From SP197 sp965242595 (GTDB taxonomy: Bacteria > Pseudomonadota > Alphaproteobacteria > SP197), in the NCBI GenBank assembly GCA_965242595.1, contig OZ251464.1, positions 1,240,001 to 1,304,000 of the forward strand: a DNA stretch of 64,000 nt. Direction: 5' to 3'. Position numbers and translations under genes: made by a program. Below the pieces are notes generated by a model. It saw only the letters and a list, made by a program, of their open reading frames with translations. It was not told the origin of the DNA and searched no databases. The first letter of the stretch is position 1, and each line of letters opens with the position of its first letter. Below are positions 17,507 through 27,645 of the stretch, in pieces.

Positions 17507-20500
17507 TCAATCCACCCAGGTCTCGAACAGGGCTTCGGCCTGTTCCAGCACCGTGCGGGTCGCCTTTTCCTCCTTGTCGGGCGGGTAGCCGTGCTTGCGC
17601 AGCACGCGCTTCACCAGTGTGCGGAGATGGGCGCGCACATTCTCGCGCAGGGTCCAGTCGATGGTGACGTTGCCCCGCACCTTCTCCACCAGTTCGCGGG
17701 CGATGGCGCGCAAGGTCTCGTCGCCCAGCACCTTCACGGCGCTGTCGTTGGTCTCCAGCGCGTCGTAGAAGGCGAGTTCGTCTTCGCCCAGCCCCAGTTT
17801 CTCGCCGCGCGCGGCCGCTGCCCGCATGGCGCGGGCCAGGGCGATCAGCTCTTCGATCACCTGCGCCGCCTCGATGGCGCGGTTGCGGTAGCGGCGCAGC
17901 GTCTCCTCCAGCATCTCGGCAAAGGAGCGCGCCTGCACCAGGTTTTTGCGCCGGCGTCCGGCCAGCTCGCCCTTCAGCAGCTTCTGCAACAGCTCCACGG
18001 CCAGGTTGCGTTGCGGCATGCCGCGCACTTCCGCCAGGAAATCGTCGGAAAGGATCGAGATGTCGGGCTTTTTCAGCCCGGCGGCGGCGAAGACATCGAC
18101 CACGCCTTCGGAGGCCACCGCCCGCGAGACGATCTGGCGCAGCGCGCTATCGAGCTCATCGTCGCTGCGCGCTTCTCCCGGCGCCCGTTTGGCAAGGCTG
18201 GCGGCCACGGCCTGGAAGAAGGCCACCTCGTCCCGGATGGCGAGGGCCTCCTCATGGGGCACGGCCAGGGCGAAGGCCTGGGTGAGCTCGCGCACCGCCT
18301 TCAGGCAGCGGTCCTTGCCGTCCCGCTGGGCCAGCACGACCTCCTGGGCGGCCGGCAGCAGGGCCATGCGCTCTGCCGCCTTCGCCGCCCTCCAGGGCGC
18401 ACGGTCGAAGCCGTGAAACAGGCCGCAGCAGACCTCGTAGGCCTTCCGCATCGCCGCCACCGCCTCGTCGCGGTCGATGGCGGCCCGCCCCTTGCCGCCG
18501 CTTTCGGTATAGACCGCCAGCGCCTGCTTCAGTTCGTGGGCCAGGCCCAGATAATCCACCACCAGGCCGCCCGGCTTGTCGCGGAAGACGCGGTTGACGC
18601 GGGCGATGGCCTGCATCAGCCCGTGGCCGCGCATGGGCTTGTCCACATACATGCTGTGCAGGCAGGGCGCGTCGAAGCCGGTGAGCCACATATCGCGCAC
18701 CAGCACCATGCGCAGCGGATCGGCGGGGTCGCGAAAGCGGGCGGCCAGCATCTCGCGCCGCGCCTTGTTGCGGATGTGCTGCTGCCAGTGGGACAGGTCG
18801 GAGGCGGCGCCGGTCATCACCACCTTCAGGCTGCCCTTGCCGTCCTCCTCGTCGTGCCAGTCCGGGCGCAGCCTCGCCAGCTCCCGGTAGAGTGCGACGC
18901 AGATGCGCCGGCTCATGCACACCACCATCGCCTTGCCGTCCATGGTTTCCAGGCGGCGCTCGAAATGGACCACGATGTCGCGGGCGATCGCTTTCAGGCG
19001 CTTGTCGGCGCCCACCACCGCCTCCATCTGCGCCCATTTCGTCTTCAGCTTCTCCTTGTGGGCGATCTCTTCGCCCTCGGTCACCTGTTCGAAATCCGGA
19101 TCGATGCTCGCCCGCTCGTCCTGGTCCAGCGCCAGGCTCGCCAGCCGGCTTTCGTAGTAGATCGGCACCGTCGCCCGGTCTTCCACGGCGCGCTGGATGT
19201 CGTAGATGCCGATGTAATCGCCGAACACGGCGCGGGTGTTGGCGTCGCTGCGTTCCACCGGCGTGCCGGTAAAGCCGATGAAGGAGGCGTTGGGCAGCGC
19301 ATCGCGCATGTGGCGGGCATAGCCGTCGATGAAGTCGTATTGGCTGCGATGGGCCTCGTCGGCGATCACGACCACATTGCGCCGCCCGGTCAGACACGGG
19401 TGGTCGTCGCCCTTCTCTTCGGGGAAGAATTTCTGCACGGTGGTGAACACCACGCCGCCGACCCGCACCGCCAGCAAACGGCGCAGATGGGCGCGGCTTT
19501 CGGCCTGCACCGGTGGCTGGCGCAACAGGTCGGAGCAGCGGGCAAAGGTAGCGAAGAGCTGTTCGTCCAGGTCGTTGCGGTCGGTCAGCACCACCACGGT
19601 GGGGTTGGCCATCTCCGGCGCGCGCACGATGCAGCCGGCATAGAAGGCCATGGTGAGGCTTTTGCCCGAACCCTGGGTGTGCCAGACCACGCCGACGCGG
19701 CAATCGCCCGGCGCGCCGCCCGGCTGGCGCCCGGACTCGTAGCGCCCGGCCGCATCCGTCACATTGCCGTCCGCATCCTGCAAGCGCGCCGCCCGCAGGG
19801 TTTCGGCCACCGCCACCCGCACGGCGTGGAACTGGTGATAGCCCGCCACCTTCTTGGCCGGCGCGCCGCCATCGTCGTCGAAGACGATGAAATCGCGCAC
19901 CAGCGCCAGCAAGCGGCGGTGCTCGAACATGCCCTCGATCAGCACCTGAAGGGCGGGCATGGCGGCCGGCGCCACATCCTTGCCATCGACGGTGCGCCAG
20001 GCCTTGAACCACTCCCAACCGGCGGTCAGCGTGCCGGCCCGCGCCTCCATTCCGTCGGAGGCGACCAGCAGTGCGTTCATGGCGAAGAGCGACGGCAGTT
20101 CGGCCTTGTAGGTTTGCAATTGCCGCCAGGCGCTGTGGACCGTCGCCTCCCTGTCGCCCGGATTCTTGAGTTCGATCACGATCAGCGGCAGGCCGTTGAC
20201 GAACAGCACGATGTCGGGCCGGCGCCGGTTGCGATTCTCCGCCACGGTGAACTGATTGACGGCGAGCCAGCGATTGGCCCCGGCGCGGTCGAAATCCAGC
20301 ACCTGCGCCTGCGCTCCGCGAACGATGCCGTCGCTGTCGTAATATTCCACGGTGACGCCGCCGGTCAGCATGCTGTGAAAGGCGCGGTTGCGGGCCACTA
20401 TGCCGCTGCCCTCCGGGCGGGTGAGCTTGCGGAAGGCGTCGTCCAGGGCGGCGGCGGGAAGGTCCGGGTTCAGCCTGGCCAGCGCGTCCTGCACGAGAGA

Positions 20501-20641
20501 AGGCAAGAACACTTCGCCATAGCTGGCCCGCAGCGCGCCGGAGCCGGGCAGCGCGTCCCGGCTGGAGGCGATTTCCCAGCCCAGGCCGCGCAACCAATCC
20601 AGGGCGGCGTTTTCCACCGTGGTTTCGTCGAAGGCAGTCAC
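17507..20641 (-). CDS. hsdR: Type I restriction enzyme subunit R
   Basis: 1044 residues, complete. The N-terminal PD-(D/E)xK nuclease shows RRPDIVLFV and LIVIELKN (residues 140-160). The SF2 translocase follows: Walker A HTQGSGKS (321-328), DEAH box ADEAHRS (427-433), GFTGTPVERSD, and MWLTGFDAPCLHSMYVDKPM with IARVNRVF for motifs V and VI. A C-terminal helical domain binds the methylase core. It is last in the restriction-modification island, 3.4 kb downstream of hsdS, separated from it by a TPR gene, a toxin-antitoxin pair and a small peptide gene. Confidence 0.95.
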   Translation of the reverse strand: MTAFDETTVENAALDWLRGLGWEIASSRDALPGSGALRASYGEVFLPSLVQDALARLNPDLPAAALDDAFRKLTRPEGSGIVARNRAFHSMLTGGVTVEYYDSDGIVRGAQAQVLDFDRAGANRWLAVNQFTVAENRNRRRPDIVLFVNGLPLIVIELKNPGDREATVHSAWRQLQTYKAELPSLFAMNALLVASDGMEARAGTLTAGWEWFKAWRTVDGKDVAPAAMPALQVLIEGMFEHRRLLALVRDFIVFDDDGGAPAKKVAGYHQFHAVRVAVAETLRAARLQDADGNVTDAAGRYESGRQPGGAPGDCRVGVVWHTQGSGKSLTMAFYAGCIVRAPEMANPTVVVLTDRNDLDEQLFATFARCSDLLRQPPVQAESRAHLRRLLAVRVGGVVFTTVQKFFPEEKGDDHPCLTGRRNVVVIADEAHRSQYDFIDGYARHMRDALPNASFIGFTGTPVERSDANTRAVFGDYIGIYDIQRAVEDRATVPIYYESRLASLALDQDERASIDPDFEQVTEGEEIAHKEKLKTKWAQMEAVVGADKRLKAIARDIVVHFERRLETMDGKAMVVCMSRRICVALYRELARLRPDWHDEEDGKGSLKVVMTGAASDLSHWQQHIRNKARREMLAARFRDPADPLRMVLVRDMWLTGFDAPCLHSMYVDKPMRGHGLMQAIARVNRVFRDKPGGLVVDYLGLAHELKQALAVYTESGGKGRAAIDRDEAVAAMRKAYEVCCGLFHGFDRAPWRAAKAAERMALLPAAQEVVLAQRDGKDRCLKAVRELTQAFALAVPHEEALAIRDEVAFFQAVAASLAKRAPGEARSDDELDSALRQIVSRAVASEGVVDVFAAAGLKKPDISILSDDFLAEVRGMPQRNLAVELLQKLLKGELAGRRRKNLVQARSFAEMLEETLRRYRNRAIEAAQVIEELIALARAMRAAAARGEKLGLGEDELAFYDALETNDSAVKVLGDETLRAIARELVEKVRGNVTIDWTLRENVRAHLRTLVKRVLRKHGYPPDKEEKATRTVLEQAEALFETWVD

Positions 20642-20784
20642 GGGGCGCGCCTCAGGCCGTGGCTTCGGCGCTGGCGCTGGCCTGGGAGCGGGGCGTGCAG
20701 ATTTGCGGCGTCGCCCGGTTCACCTCACCGTCTCCGGCACTGTCCCATGCCCGCGCCGGCCTCCGCAGCGTGGGTCAAAGCGGT

Positions 20785-20964
20785 TCAGCTGTGGTGGGGC
20801 CTCCACACCGTCCTGAAGGTTCCGGGCGGATCGTCCGGATACTGCACCTGTTGCCAGCTGCCGCCGCGGCCGCCAGTGCCGGCGGATACGCCCTCCAGCT
20901 CCTTGTCGGTGAGCGGGCGCCCGTTGTCCTCGTTCTTCTTCGAGGTGGGTGTCGTTTCGCTCAT
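20785..20964 (-). CDS. Small leader-peptide-like protein (59 aa)
   Basis: Short protein starting at an ATG with a good ribosome site (GGGGAG, seven bases upstream). Residues 1-17 are hydrophilic. Residues 18-29 (LTDKELEGVSAG) resemble the helical end of double-glycine leaders in bacteriocin and RiPP precursors, and a Gly-rich stretch follows (TGGRGG, 30-35). The remaining ~24 residues are rich in Trp, Tyr, Pro, Arg and His and lack Cys. The same L-[ST]-D-x-[DE]-L-x-G-[VI] pattern ends the leader of the peptide gene at 62.3 kb. No maturation enzyme or peptidase-transporter is adjacent. It lies between the PIN toxin and hsdR on the same strand. Function unknown. Confidence 0.5.
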   Translation of the reverse strand: MSETTPTSKKNEDNGRPLTDKELEGVSAGTGGRGGSWQQVQYPDDPPGTFRTVWRPHHS

Positions 20965-21106
20965 GTCGTTCTCCCCTTCATCGCCTGCCGTCGCCGTCCC
21001 GCCTATGGAGGGTTCACCGGATACGGCCTGCGCGGGCTTCCCTGCCATGTTCGCCAATCCTTGTCAACGCGGCCCCGGCGAAGGCGGCCACGGGACCGCC
21101 CAGGGT

Positions 21107-21532
21107 TCACGCTATAAGTTCGCGCCAGGGGTTCACAATCGCGATCCCCAGGCTGTCGAAATCCCTTTCGTTGCGGGTGGCGATGGAAAGGCCGCGCAGC
21201 CTGGCCGTGGCGCCGATCAGCGCGTCCCCCAGGTCCAGCGTCCGCCCGGCCAGGCGCGCCTGCGCCCGCAGCCCGGCCGCGCATTCGGCCTCCTGGCGCC
21301 CCAGCGGCAGGATGCGGTCTGCGAACTCGGCGATCAGGGCCGACAACACCTGCCGCAGGCCGTCGCGACGGCGCCCAGGGGGCAGCAGCAGGAGGCCGAA
21401 CTCCAGCTCGTGAACCACGACCACCGGCAGCCAGAGATCGTCCCGCGCTTGCAGAAATGCGATCACGCCGGGGTCAGGGGCGCTTTTGGTCGTCTCCGAA
21501 ATCACATTGGTATCCAGCAGAATGCCGTTCAC
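21107..21532 (-). CDS. PIN-domain toxin, VapC/FitB-like
   Basis: 141-residue PIN ribonuclease. LLDTNVISETTK holds the first Asp, VVVHELEFGLLLL the Glu, DLGDALIGATARLRGLSIATRNERDF the third and fourth acidic positions. This pattern is strong for VapC/FitB toxins. It overlaps its antitoxin by four bases (ATGA). Its place inside the restriction-modification island, same strand, suggests a stabilising module for the island (inference). Confidence 0.92.
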   Translation of the reverse strand: MNGILLDTNVISETTKSAPDPGVIAFLQARDDLWLPVVVVHELEFGLLLLPPGRRRDGLRQVLSALIAEFADRILPLGRQEAECAAGLRAQARLAGRTLDLGDALIGATARLRGLSIATRNERDFDSLGIAIVNPWRELIA

Positions 21533-21798
21533 CTCCGCCCCTCGTCGGCAAAGGGGATCGCCCGGTGGGAAGCCCTGTCGTGGCGGTCTGGCAGGTCGGC
21601 CCCGCGCGGCATGTTGTCCAGCAGCCAGCGGCCCAGGGGCTGGCGCCGCGGCTGCCAGGAGGCCTCAGGGATCACGACGAAAGACTTCCTCACGCCGATA
21701 TATTGCGGCCCCTCCTGGTCGGCGAGGCGCAGAATTTCGGAAAGCCGCGCCTTGGCCTCGGCGACGGTCCAGCTGTGGCGTGGGTTGGAATACTGCAT
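21529..21798 (-). CDS. Prevent-host-death (Phd/YefM) family antitoxin
   Basis: 89 residues. WTVAEAKARLSEILRLADQEGPQYI with SFVVIPEASWQ is the Phd/YefM DNA-binding fold. The C-terminal tail (LGRWLLDNMPRGADLPDRHDR) is the usual toxin-binding extension. The start at 21798 is chosen for GGAGGAG eight bases upstream; a longer in-frame ATG at 21861 has no such site. It precedes and overlaps the PIN toxin gene. Confidence 0.9.
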   Translation of the reverse strand: MQYSNPRHSWTVAEAKARLSEILRLADQEGPQYIGVRKSFVVIPEASWQPRRQPLGRWLLDNMPRGADLPDRHDRASHRAIPFADEGRR

Positions 21799-21876
21799 GG
21801 CCGCCGGCTCCTCCCGATGGCAGATATGGTCCAGGTTGGACCAGATCGGGGAGGGTGTCAAGGGGCGGGGGCGGTG

Positions 21877-23220
21877 TTATGGCTCTTTTTCGTCGGGCAA
21901 TGCCTTGAGGGCGCGTTCCACCTCATTCGCAAGATCCTCCCTGCCGGCCTTGCGGGCCAGGTCGCGAGCAACCTCGAAATCCCGGCGGGCTTCGTCCTTG
22001 CGGCCCAGGTGGAGATGCGTGATGCCTCGGTTTTTGTAGGCCCCGGCATGATCTGGTTTCAATCGAAGCGCTTCGTTGTAGTCCGCGATAGCTTCCTTGT
22101 AGCGACCGAGAGTACTCTTAACAACTCCCCGATTGTTGTAAGCATCGGCATAATCCGGCTTCAGCCGAATAGCCTCGTCGTAGTCCGCAATAGCTTCCTC
22201 GCGGCGGCCAAGGTCATGTTTAGCGTTGCCCCGGTTGTTGTGGGCTGCGGCCATGCTTGGCTTCAGTCGAAGTGCTTCGTCGCAGTCCGCAATAGCTTCC
22301 TCGTGACGACCGAGGACGCACCTAGCACCGCCCCGGTTGTTGTAAGCATCGGCATCTCTCGGCTCCAATCGAAGCGCCTCGTCGTAATCCACGATGGCTT
22401 CCTTGTAGCGGCCAAGGGCCTGCATGGCATTGCCTCGATTGTTGTAGGCCTCAACCATATCTGGCTTCAGTTGGATCGCCTTGTCGTAGGCATCGACGGC
22501 CCCCTGGGTATCTCCTTTTTCGCTTTCCTGGCGGAGATAGCCGACGGAGAACCATGCTCGTGCTGCGAGATCGTTGTCGACACCTTCCATCGCCTCGGCG
22601 ATAGCGCGCCATTTCCCGGCGGCTCCCTCGGCGTTTCCCTGCCGCTGAAGTTCGATGGCGGCAGCAACCGCCCTGTCCATTGGCGATGCCGTGGGATTCG
22701 CCCAGACGCTTTGCGTCGCCTCGTCAACCTTGGCCGGGGCTTTTGCAGCAGTTTCGGCGGTCGTTTCCTTCAGCAGCGAGGCAGCTTCGTCACGCTTTTC
22801 CTCGATCTCGCGGACAAGGTTTCGGGCCGTTGTCGCGCTCCGGCGCGCATCGTTCTCGATTTCACGGAATCGTCTGAAGCCGATGAAACCTGCGATGGCG
22901 ACAACGACACCGAACAGCGTCAGAAAAATGGCGGTGGCGTCAAGCCACCAGTCGAGGGTTCGCGCGCGGTCGTCCAGAAATTCGCGCCGCAGGTCGTTGA
23001 AGCGGCGGTCCATGTCCACGACGGCGGCATCGTCCAGGGCGGGTGCCGCCGGGGCGGCGGCAGGTGGCGCTTCCGCAACTTCGCTGCCGGTCGCGGCGGT
23101 AACGGCGGTGGGAGCGGCCGTGGCTGGTGTGTCTGCCTGTGTGGCCGGAGGCGCCATGGCTGCGAGAAGCAGGACGACGACCGTAGCCAAACCCCGGGGC
23201 CAGTGGCAAAGGCCCGTCAT
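21877..23220 (-). CDS. Membrane-anchored TPR protein coupled to hsdS
   Basis: 447 residues. Seen in order: a hydrophobic signal-like segment (GLATVVVLLLAAMAPPATQA), an Ala/Pro-rich linker, a transmembrane helix (ATAIFLTLFGVVVAIAGFIGF, about residues 92-112), a coiled stretch, then about six TPR units of 34 residues (AYNNRG...LGRYKEAIADYDEALRLKP). The TPR units are nearly identical at DNA level (102-bp period, roughly 22050-22500), a sign of recent expansion. The ATG overlaps the hsdS stop (ATGA), so it is translated with hsdS. TPR arrays bind protein partners; a membrane TPR protein is not a standard type I restriction component. Confidence 0.8.
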   Translation of the reverse strand: MTGLCHWPRGLATVVVLLLAAMAPPATQADTPATAAPTAVTAATGSEVAEAPPAAAPAAPALDDAAVVDMDRRFNDLRREFLDDRARTLDWWLDATAIFLTLFGVVVAIAGFIGFRRFREIENDARRSATTARNLVREIEEKRDEAASLLKETTAETAAKAPAKVDEATQSVWANPTASPMDRAVAAAIELQRQGNAEGAAGKWRAIAEAMEGVDNDLAARAWFSVGYLRQESEKGDTQGAVDAYDKAIQLKPDMVEAYNNRGNAMQALGRYKEAIVDYDEALRLEPRDADAYNNRGGARCVLGRHEEAIADCDEALRLKPSMAAAHNNRGNAKHDLGRREEAIADYDEAIRLKPDYADAYNNRGVVKSTLGRYKEAIADYNEALRLKPDHAGAYKNRGITHLHLGRKDEARRDFEVARDLARKAGREDLANEVERALKALPDEKEP

Positions 23221-24839
23221 GCGACAGCCTCCTTCGGCCTGGCAGTGTCGTGGAGGCGGATATTCCCCGAGATGAGCTTGGGGAGGAGGGTGTCGCGCAG
23301 GGCGGTGAGGGTGTGGGAGCTTGTTGTATTGCACTCGATACTTGCATCCATGGGGCTGACATAGGTATCGAATGCTTCAACAACTTTGTAGCAAGGTTCC
23401 AGCATGGAAAGTGCCTGGAATTGCTTCCCGGTTATAGCACCGAACACGGTGCCAGTGTGTTCATAATTTGCGATACTTTTCTGTATCGACCGAATCAGAT
23501 AGTATGTGAATGACCTCGAATGAGATTTATGTCGAACCGCTGCAATACCGCGACCGATACAGCTTGTCTCCAGAGCCATATTTATATCCCCGACAGGTGC
23601 TCTAACGCTAACAAGCGTATCCCCAGGCTGAGCGAGTTTCTTCGGAGAAGTGCAAAACTTTCTTCTCTTGGGGAATCGAAATTGAAAATCGGTTCTCCCC
23701 TGAAAGAAAGGCAATCCATCGCCTTGATCGTTATAGGAATGACCAGGAGGCGATTGACCCATGGTAAGGTTGCAACACTCTCCCACTGCCTTGATTTTCC
23801 ACCCCTCCGGTATCTCCCCCAGTTCGGAGTCGGTCATGCGGTCCGGGAACAGGGACCAGAGGGGTTCGGGCAGGTAGGGGGCGCGGCCGGCCAGTTTGGC
23901 GCGGGTGGGGCCGAAAGCGACGAACCAGTCCTGGAACAGCGCCTGGGCCATCGCCTCCAGCGTCGCATTCATGCCCCGGTTGGCCTCGATCTTGTCGTCC
24001 AGCGCCCCCAGCACGCGGCCGATGGCGCGTTGTTCAGCGAGTGGGGGGAGCGGAATCTCAACAAGACCTATATCCGATTTCCTTAGGCCGAATCGGGTTA
24101 TGCCATTGGCGTATGAATGAAACTGCTTCTGGGCTTCGTGCGTGTTCAATGCGTAAAACAGATACCCTCCGTCGATATTGGGCGAAGCAGGGCGAAGGAT
24201 TGCAAGATGATAGCCACAAACCAATTCTGGAATATCTTCACGCACCAGGGCCGGCACCCCAATATCATCGTGCTTTTCGGAGTCTTTCGTAATGACAACA
24301 TCGCCTGAATACAGAGCACAGTTGGAGATCTCCCGTGCAGTAGCGGTGCCATTCATGAAATTCAGACCGCTGTGTATAAATTGGTTCTTATAGACATCCA
24401 TATAATTACAAAGCCGAACATGGCGCTCCGTAGATTTTATCTTCTTATCGACACTGCTAAGCCTGAGGTCGATCACGTCGCCCAAGGTACATTTGGGCCA
24501 AGCTCTTGCAGCATGATCCTCCGGCTCTGCCCCCACCAACACCACATACTCCCGCTCGATCTCACGCTGAAACCGCTCTGGCAGGTGGGCCCAGTCGCGG
24601 GCCTCGACCAGGAACGGAATGGTCGATTCGCGCACGGCCTCCCAGAAACCCTCCAGACACTCGAAGGGGATCCTGCCCAGCTCCGGCCCGCGCAGCACCA
24701 GGTCGAGATCGCTGCCGTCATGGCTGCGCCCGTTCACGCGGCTGCCATAGGCCCACACCTCCACAGCGGGCAGATGCTGGCGCAGCAGGCCGGTCAGCAG
24801 CGCCCGGTGGCGGGGCGCCAGATGCAGGCGCTCAGCCAT
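23217..24839 (-). CDS. hsdS: MNT nucleotidyltransferase domain fused to type I specificity subunit HsdS
   Basis: 540 residues with two parts. Residues 1-105 form a minimal nucleotidyltransferase: AYGSRVNGRSHDGSDLDLVL fits GS-x10-D-x-D exactly (G32, S33, D44, D46), as in MntA antitoxins, with FLVEARDW as the third strand. From ~115 an HsdS follows: target domain 1 (CTLGDVIDL onward), conserved helix PLPPLAEQRAIGRVLGALDDKIE, target domain 2 (IPEGWKIKAVGE onward), and a closing helix LRDTLLPKLISGNIRL. Both target domains are AT-richer than the surroundings, as is usual for exchanged HsdS domains. The start at 24839 is used; 24854 is a close alternative. No stop or frameshift separates the parts. 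It overlaps the TPR gene by four bases. Confidence 0.85.
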   Translation of the reverse strand: MAERLHLAPRHRALLTGLLRQHLPAVEVWAYGSRVNGRSHDGSDLDLVLRGPELGRIPFECLEGFWEAVRESTIPFLVEARDWAHLPERFQREIEREYVVLVGAEPEDHAARAWPKCTLGDVIDLRLSSVDKKIKSTERHVRLCNYMDVYKNQFIHSGLNFMNGTATAREISNCALYSGDVVITKDSEKHDDIGVPALVREDIPELVCGYHLAILRPASPNIDGGYLFYALNTHEAQKQFHSYANGITRFGLRKSDIGLVEIPLPPLAEQRAIGRVLGALDDKIEANRGMNATLEAMAQALFQDWFVAFGPTRAKLAGRAPYLPEPLWSLFPDRMTDSELGEIPEGWKIKAVGECCNLTMGQSPPGHSYNDQGDGLPFFQGRTDFQFRFPKRRKFCTSPKKLAQPGDTLVSVRAPVGDINMALETSCIGRGIAAVRHKSHSRSFTYYLIRSIQKSIANYEHTGTVFGAITGKQFQALSMLEPCYKVVEAFDTYVSPMDASIECNTTSSHTLTALRDTLLPKLISGNIRLHDTARPKEAVA

Positions 24840-24921
24840 CCCCCGCGCCCCCAATCATGGCGGCCAGGGCGCGCTCCAGCGCGGCGAGGCGGCGTGTGGT
24901 GGAGGCGGTGGCGATGCTCAT
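24832..24921 (-). CDS. Micro-ORF upstream of hsdS (29 aa), uncertain
   Basis: 29-residue ORF whose stop lies eight bases inside the hsdS coding sequence, so it could couple translation to hsdS. The sequence (TTRRLAALERALAAM) looks like one helix. It faintly recalls the first helix of HEPN proteins that pair with MNT nucleotidyltransferases; that resemblance is too short to prove. No clear ribosome site. It may be a leader ORF, a HEPN remnant, or chance. Confidence 0.25.
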   Translation of the reverse strand: MSIATASTTRRLAALERALAAMIGGAGDG

Positions 24922-24930
24922 GCTGGCAGC

Positions 24931-25068
24931 TTAGCACCCGCCGCCCGCCCGATAGCAATTGGGCCCCGCCGGGAAGCCGGGCGGTGATGCTGCAAGGCGG
25001 GTGTCACGCGATGCCTCATGCCCCGCTACGGTTGGAACGCCAGCGTCCGCCGCTCCGTTGTCGGTCAT
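24931..25068 (-). CDS. Micro-ORF between hsdM and hsdS (45 aa), uncertain
   Basis: 45 codons starting with an ATG that overlaps the stop of the Fic-N-like ORF (ATGA) and ending nine bases before the next micro-ORF. Product is Gly/Ala/Pro-rich with two cysteines near the end and resembles nothing known to me. The chain of overlaps suggests coupled translation, but high GC makes such ORFs frequent by chance. Confidence 0.2.
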   Translation of the reverse strand: MTDNGAADAGVPTVAGHEASRDTRLAASPPGFPAGPNCYRAGGGC

Positions 25069-25216
25069 ATATCCTCGAAAACGATCGACAACCGTCGTTG
25101 TGTGTCACAAGTGAGACTCAAACCGCCCAGCGCCCTCGGGCTCAACAGCGGCACCAGGGATGGCCAGTCGAGGCGTCGGTCGGGCGGGAAGCGCCCGGCA
25201 CGATAGCGCACCGCGC

Positions 25217-25220
<4 letters not shown>
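25065..25220 (-). pseudogene. Fic-family N-terminal fragment between hsdM and hsdS
   Basis: 51-codon ORF starting in the hsdM stop (ATGA). YRAGRFPPDRRLDWPSLVPLL (about residues 6-26) resembles the Fic_N segment that precedes the AMP-transferase domain of Fic proteins, which often have FPPxxLDWxxLxPLLG there. Homology stops at about residue 30, and no HPFxxGNG motif occurs in the following 300 bases in any frame. I read it as a truncated fic gene left in the operon. It could instead be a new small protein. Confidence 0.4.
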
Positions 25221-26821
<1,601 letters not shown>

Positions 26822-26910
26822 CGTCTCCCCCTCGCGCCGATGGGCGCGCTCCATCCTCTAGCGGATGCGGGGGGCGGAATGAAGCCCACAGACCCGCGGC
26901 AGGGCGGCGG

Positions 26911-27645
26911 TCAAACCAGCAGCCGGCCTTCGACGAAGGCGCGGGCCTGCTCGGTGGCCGGGGTGGGGAAGAAGCGGCTTGCATCCTCGTCTTCCAGCAG
27001 CCGCCCGCGGTGAAGAAAGGCGATGCGGTCGGCCAGCCGCCGGGCCTGGCCCAGATCGTGGGTCACCAGCAGCACGCAGGTGCCGCGCCGGCGCGCCTCG
27101 TCCACCAGGTTCTCGATCGCCTGGGTCGAGGCGGGGTCGAGATGGGCGGTGGCCTCGTCCAGCAGCAGGGCTTCGGGCGCCCCGGCCATGGCCCGCAGCA
27201 GGGCCAGGCGCTGCTGCTCGCCGCCGGAAAGGGCCAGCGCCGACATACGCGCCAGGTGATCCAGCCCGCCCATGGCCAGCGCCTCCATGCCGCGCCGGCG
27301 CCGCTCGGCAGGGGCCACGCCGGCCGCCTTCAGGGCAAAGCGCATATTGGCCAGCACAGAGCGGCGCAGCATCGCCGGGCGCTGAAACACCACGCCGATG
27401 CGGCTGGCGCGGGCGCGGTCCGGCGGACGCCCGGCCCAGTGAACGCGGCCCCGGTCGGGGGTCACCAGGGCCGCCAGCATCCGCAGCAGCAGGCTCTTGC
27501 CGGCGCCGTTGGCGCCCATCACGGCGGTAACGCCGGTCTCGGCCAGGGCGAAGGACACCCCGTCCAGCAGTGCCCGCCCACCGCGCACAAAGCTCAGCCC
27601 CTCGGCCTCGATGGGCAGGGCCAGGCGGGCCGGGGCGTCAGCCAT
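26911..27645 (-). CDS. tupC: Tungstate ABC transporter ATP-binding protein
   Basis: 244 residues. Walker A is GANGAGKSLLLRML, the Q-loop GVVFQRPAMLRRS, the signature LSGGEQQRLALLRAM, Walker B ALLLDEATAHLD, and the switch LLVTHD. The PAMLRRSVLANMRFAL stretch is typical of tungstate importers. It overlaps the permease gene by eight bases. The matching binding protein is encoded 20 kb away (48.4 kb). Confidence 0.85.
   Translation of the reverse strand: MADAPARLALPIEAEGLSFVRGGRALLDGVSFALAETGVTAVMGANGAGKSLLLRMLAALVTPDRGRVHWAGRPPDRARASRIGVVFQRPAMLRRSVLANMRFALKAAGVAPAERRRRGMEALAMGGLDHLARMSALALSGGEQQRLALLRAMAGAPEALLLDEATAHLDPASTQAIENLVDEARRRGTCVLLVTHDLGQARRLADRIAFLHRGRLLEDEDASRFFPTPATEQARAFVEGRLLV

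Noticed and set aside
17223..17510. Minus-strand ORF ending in the start of the acyl-CoA synthetase gene (TGA overlapping GTG)
   Set aside because: No ribosome site, no family resemblance, and only a short part near the end could be coding; the overlap is likely chance.
17018..22039. A 1673-codon plus-strand open frame across hsdR and the acyl-CoA synthetase gene
   Set aside because: Antisense to two well-supported genes and without any recognisable motif.
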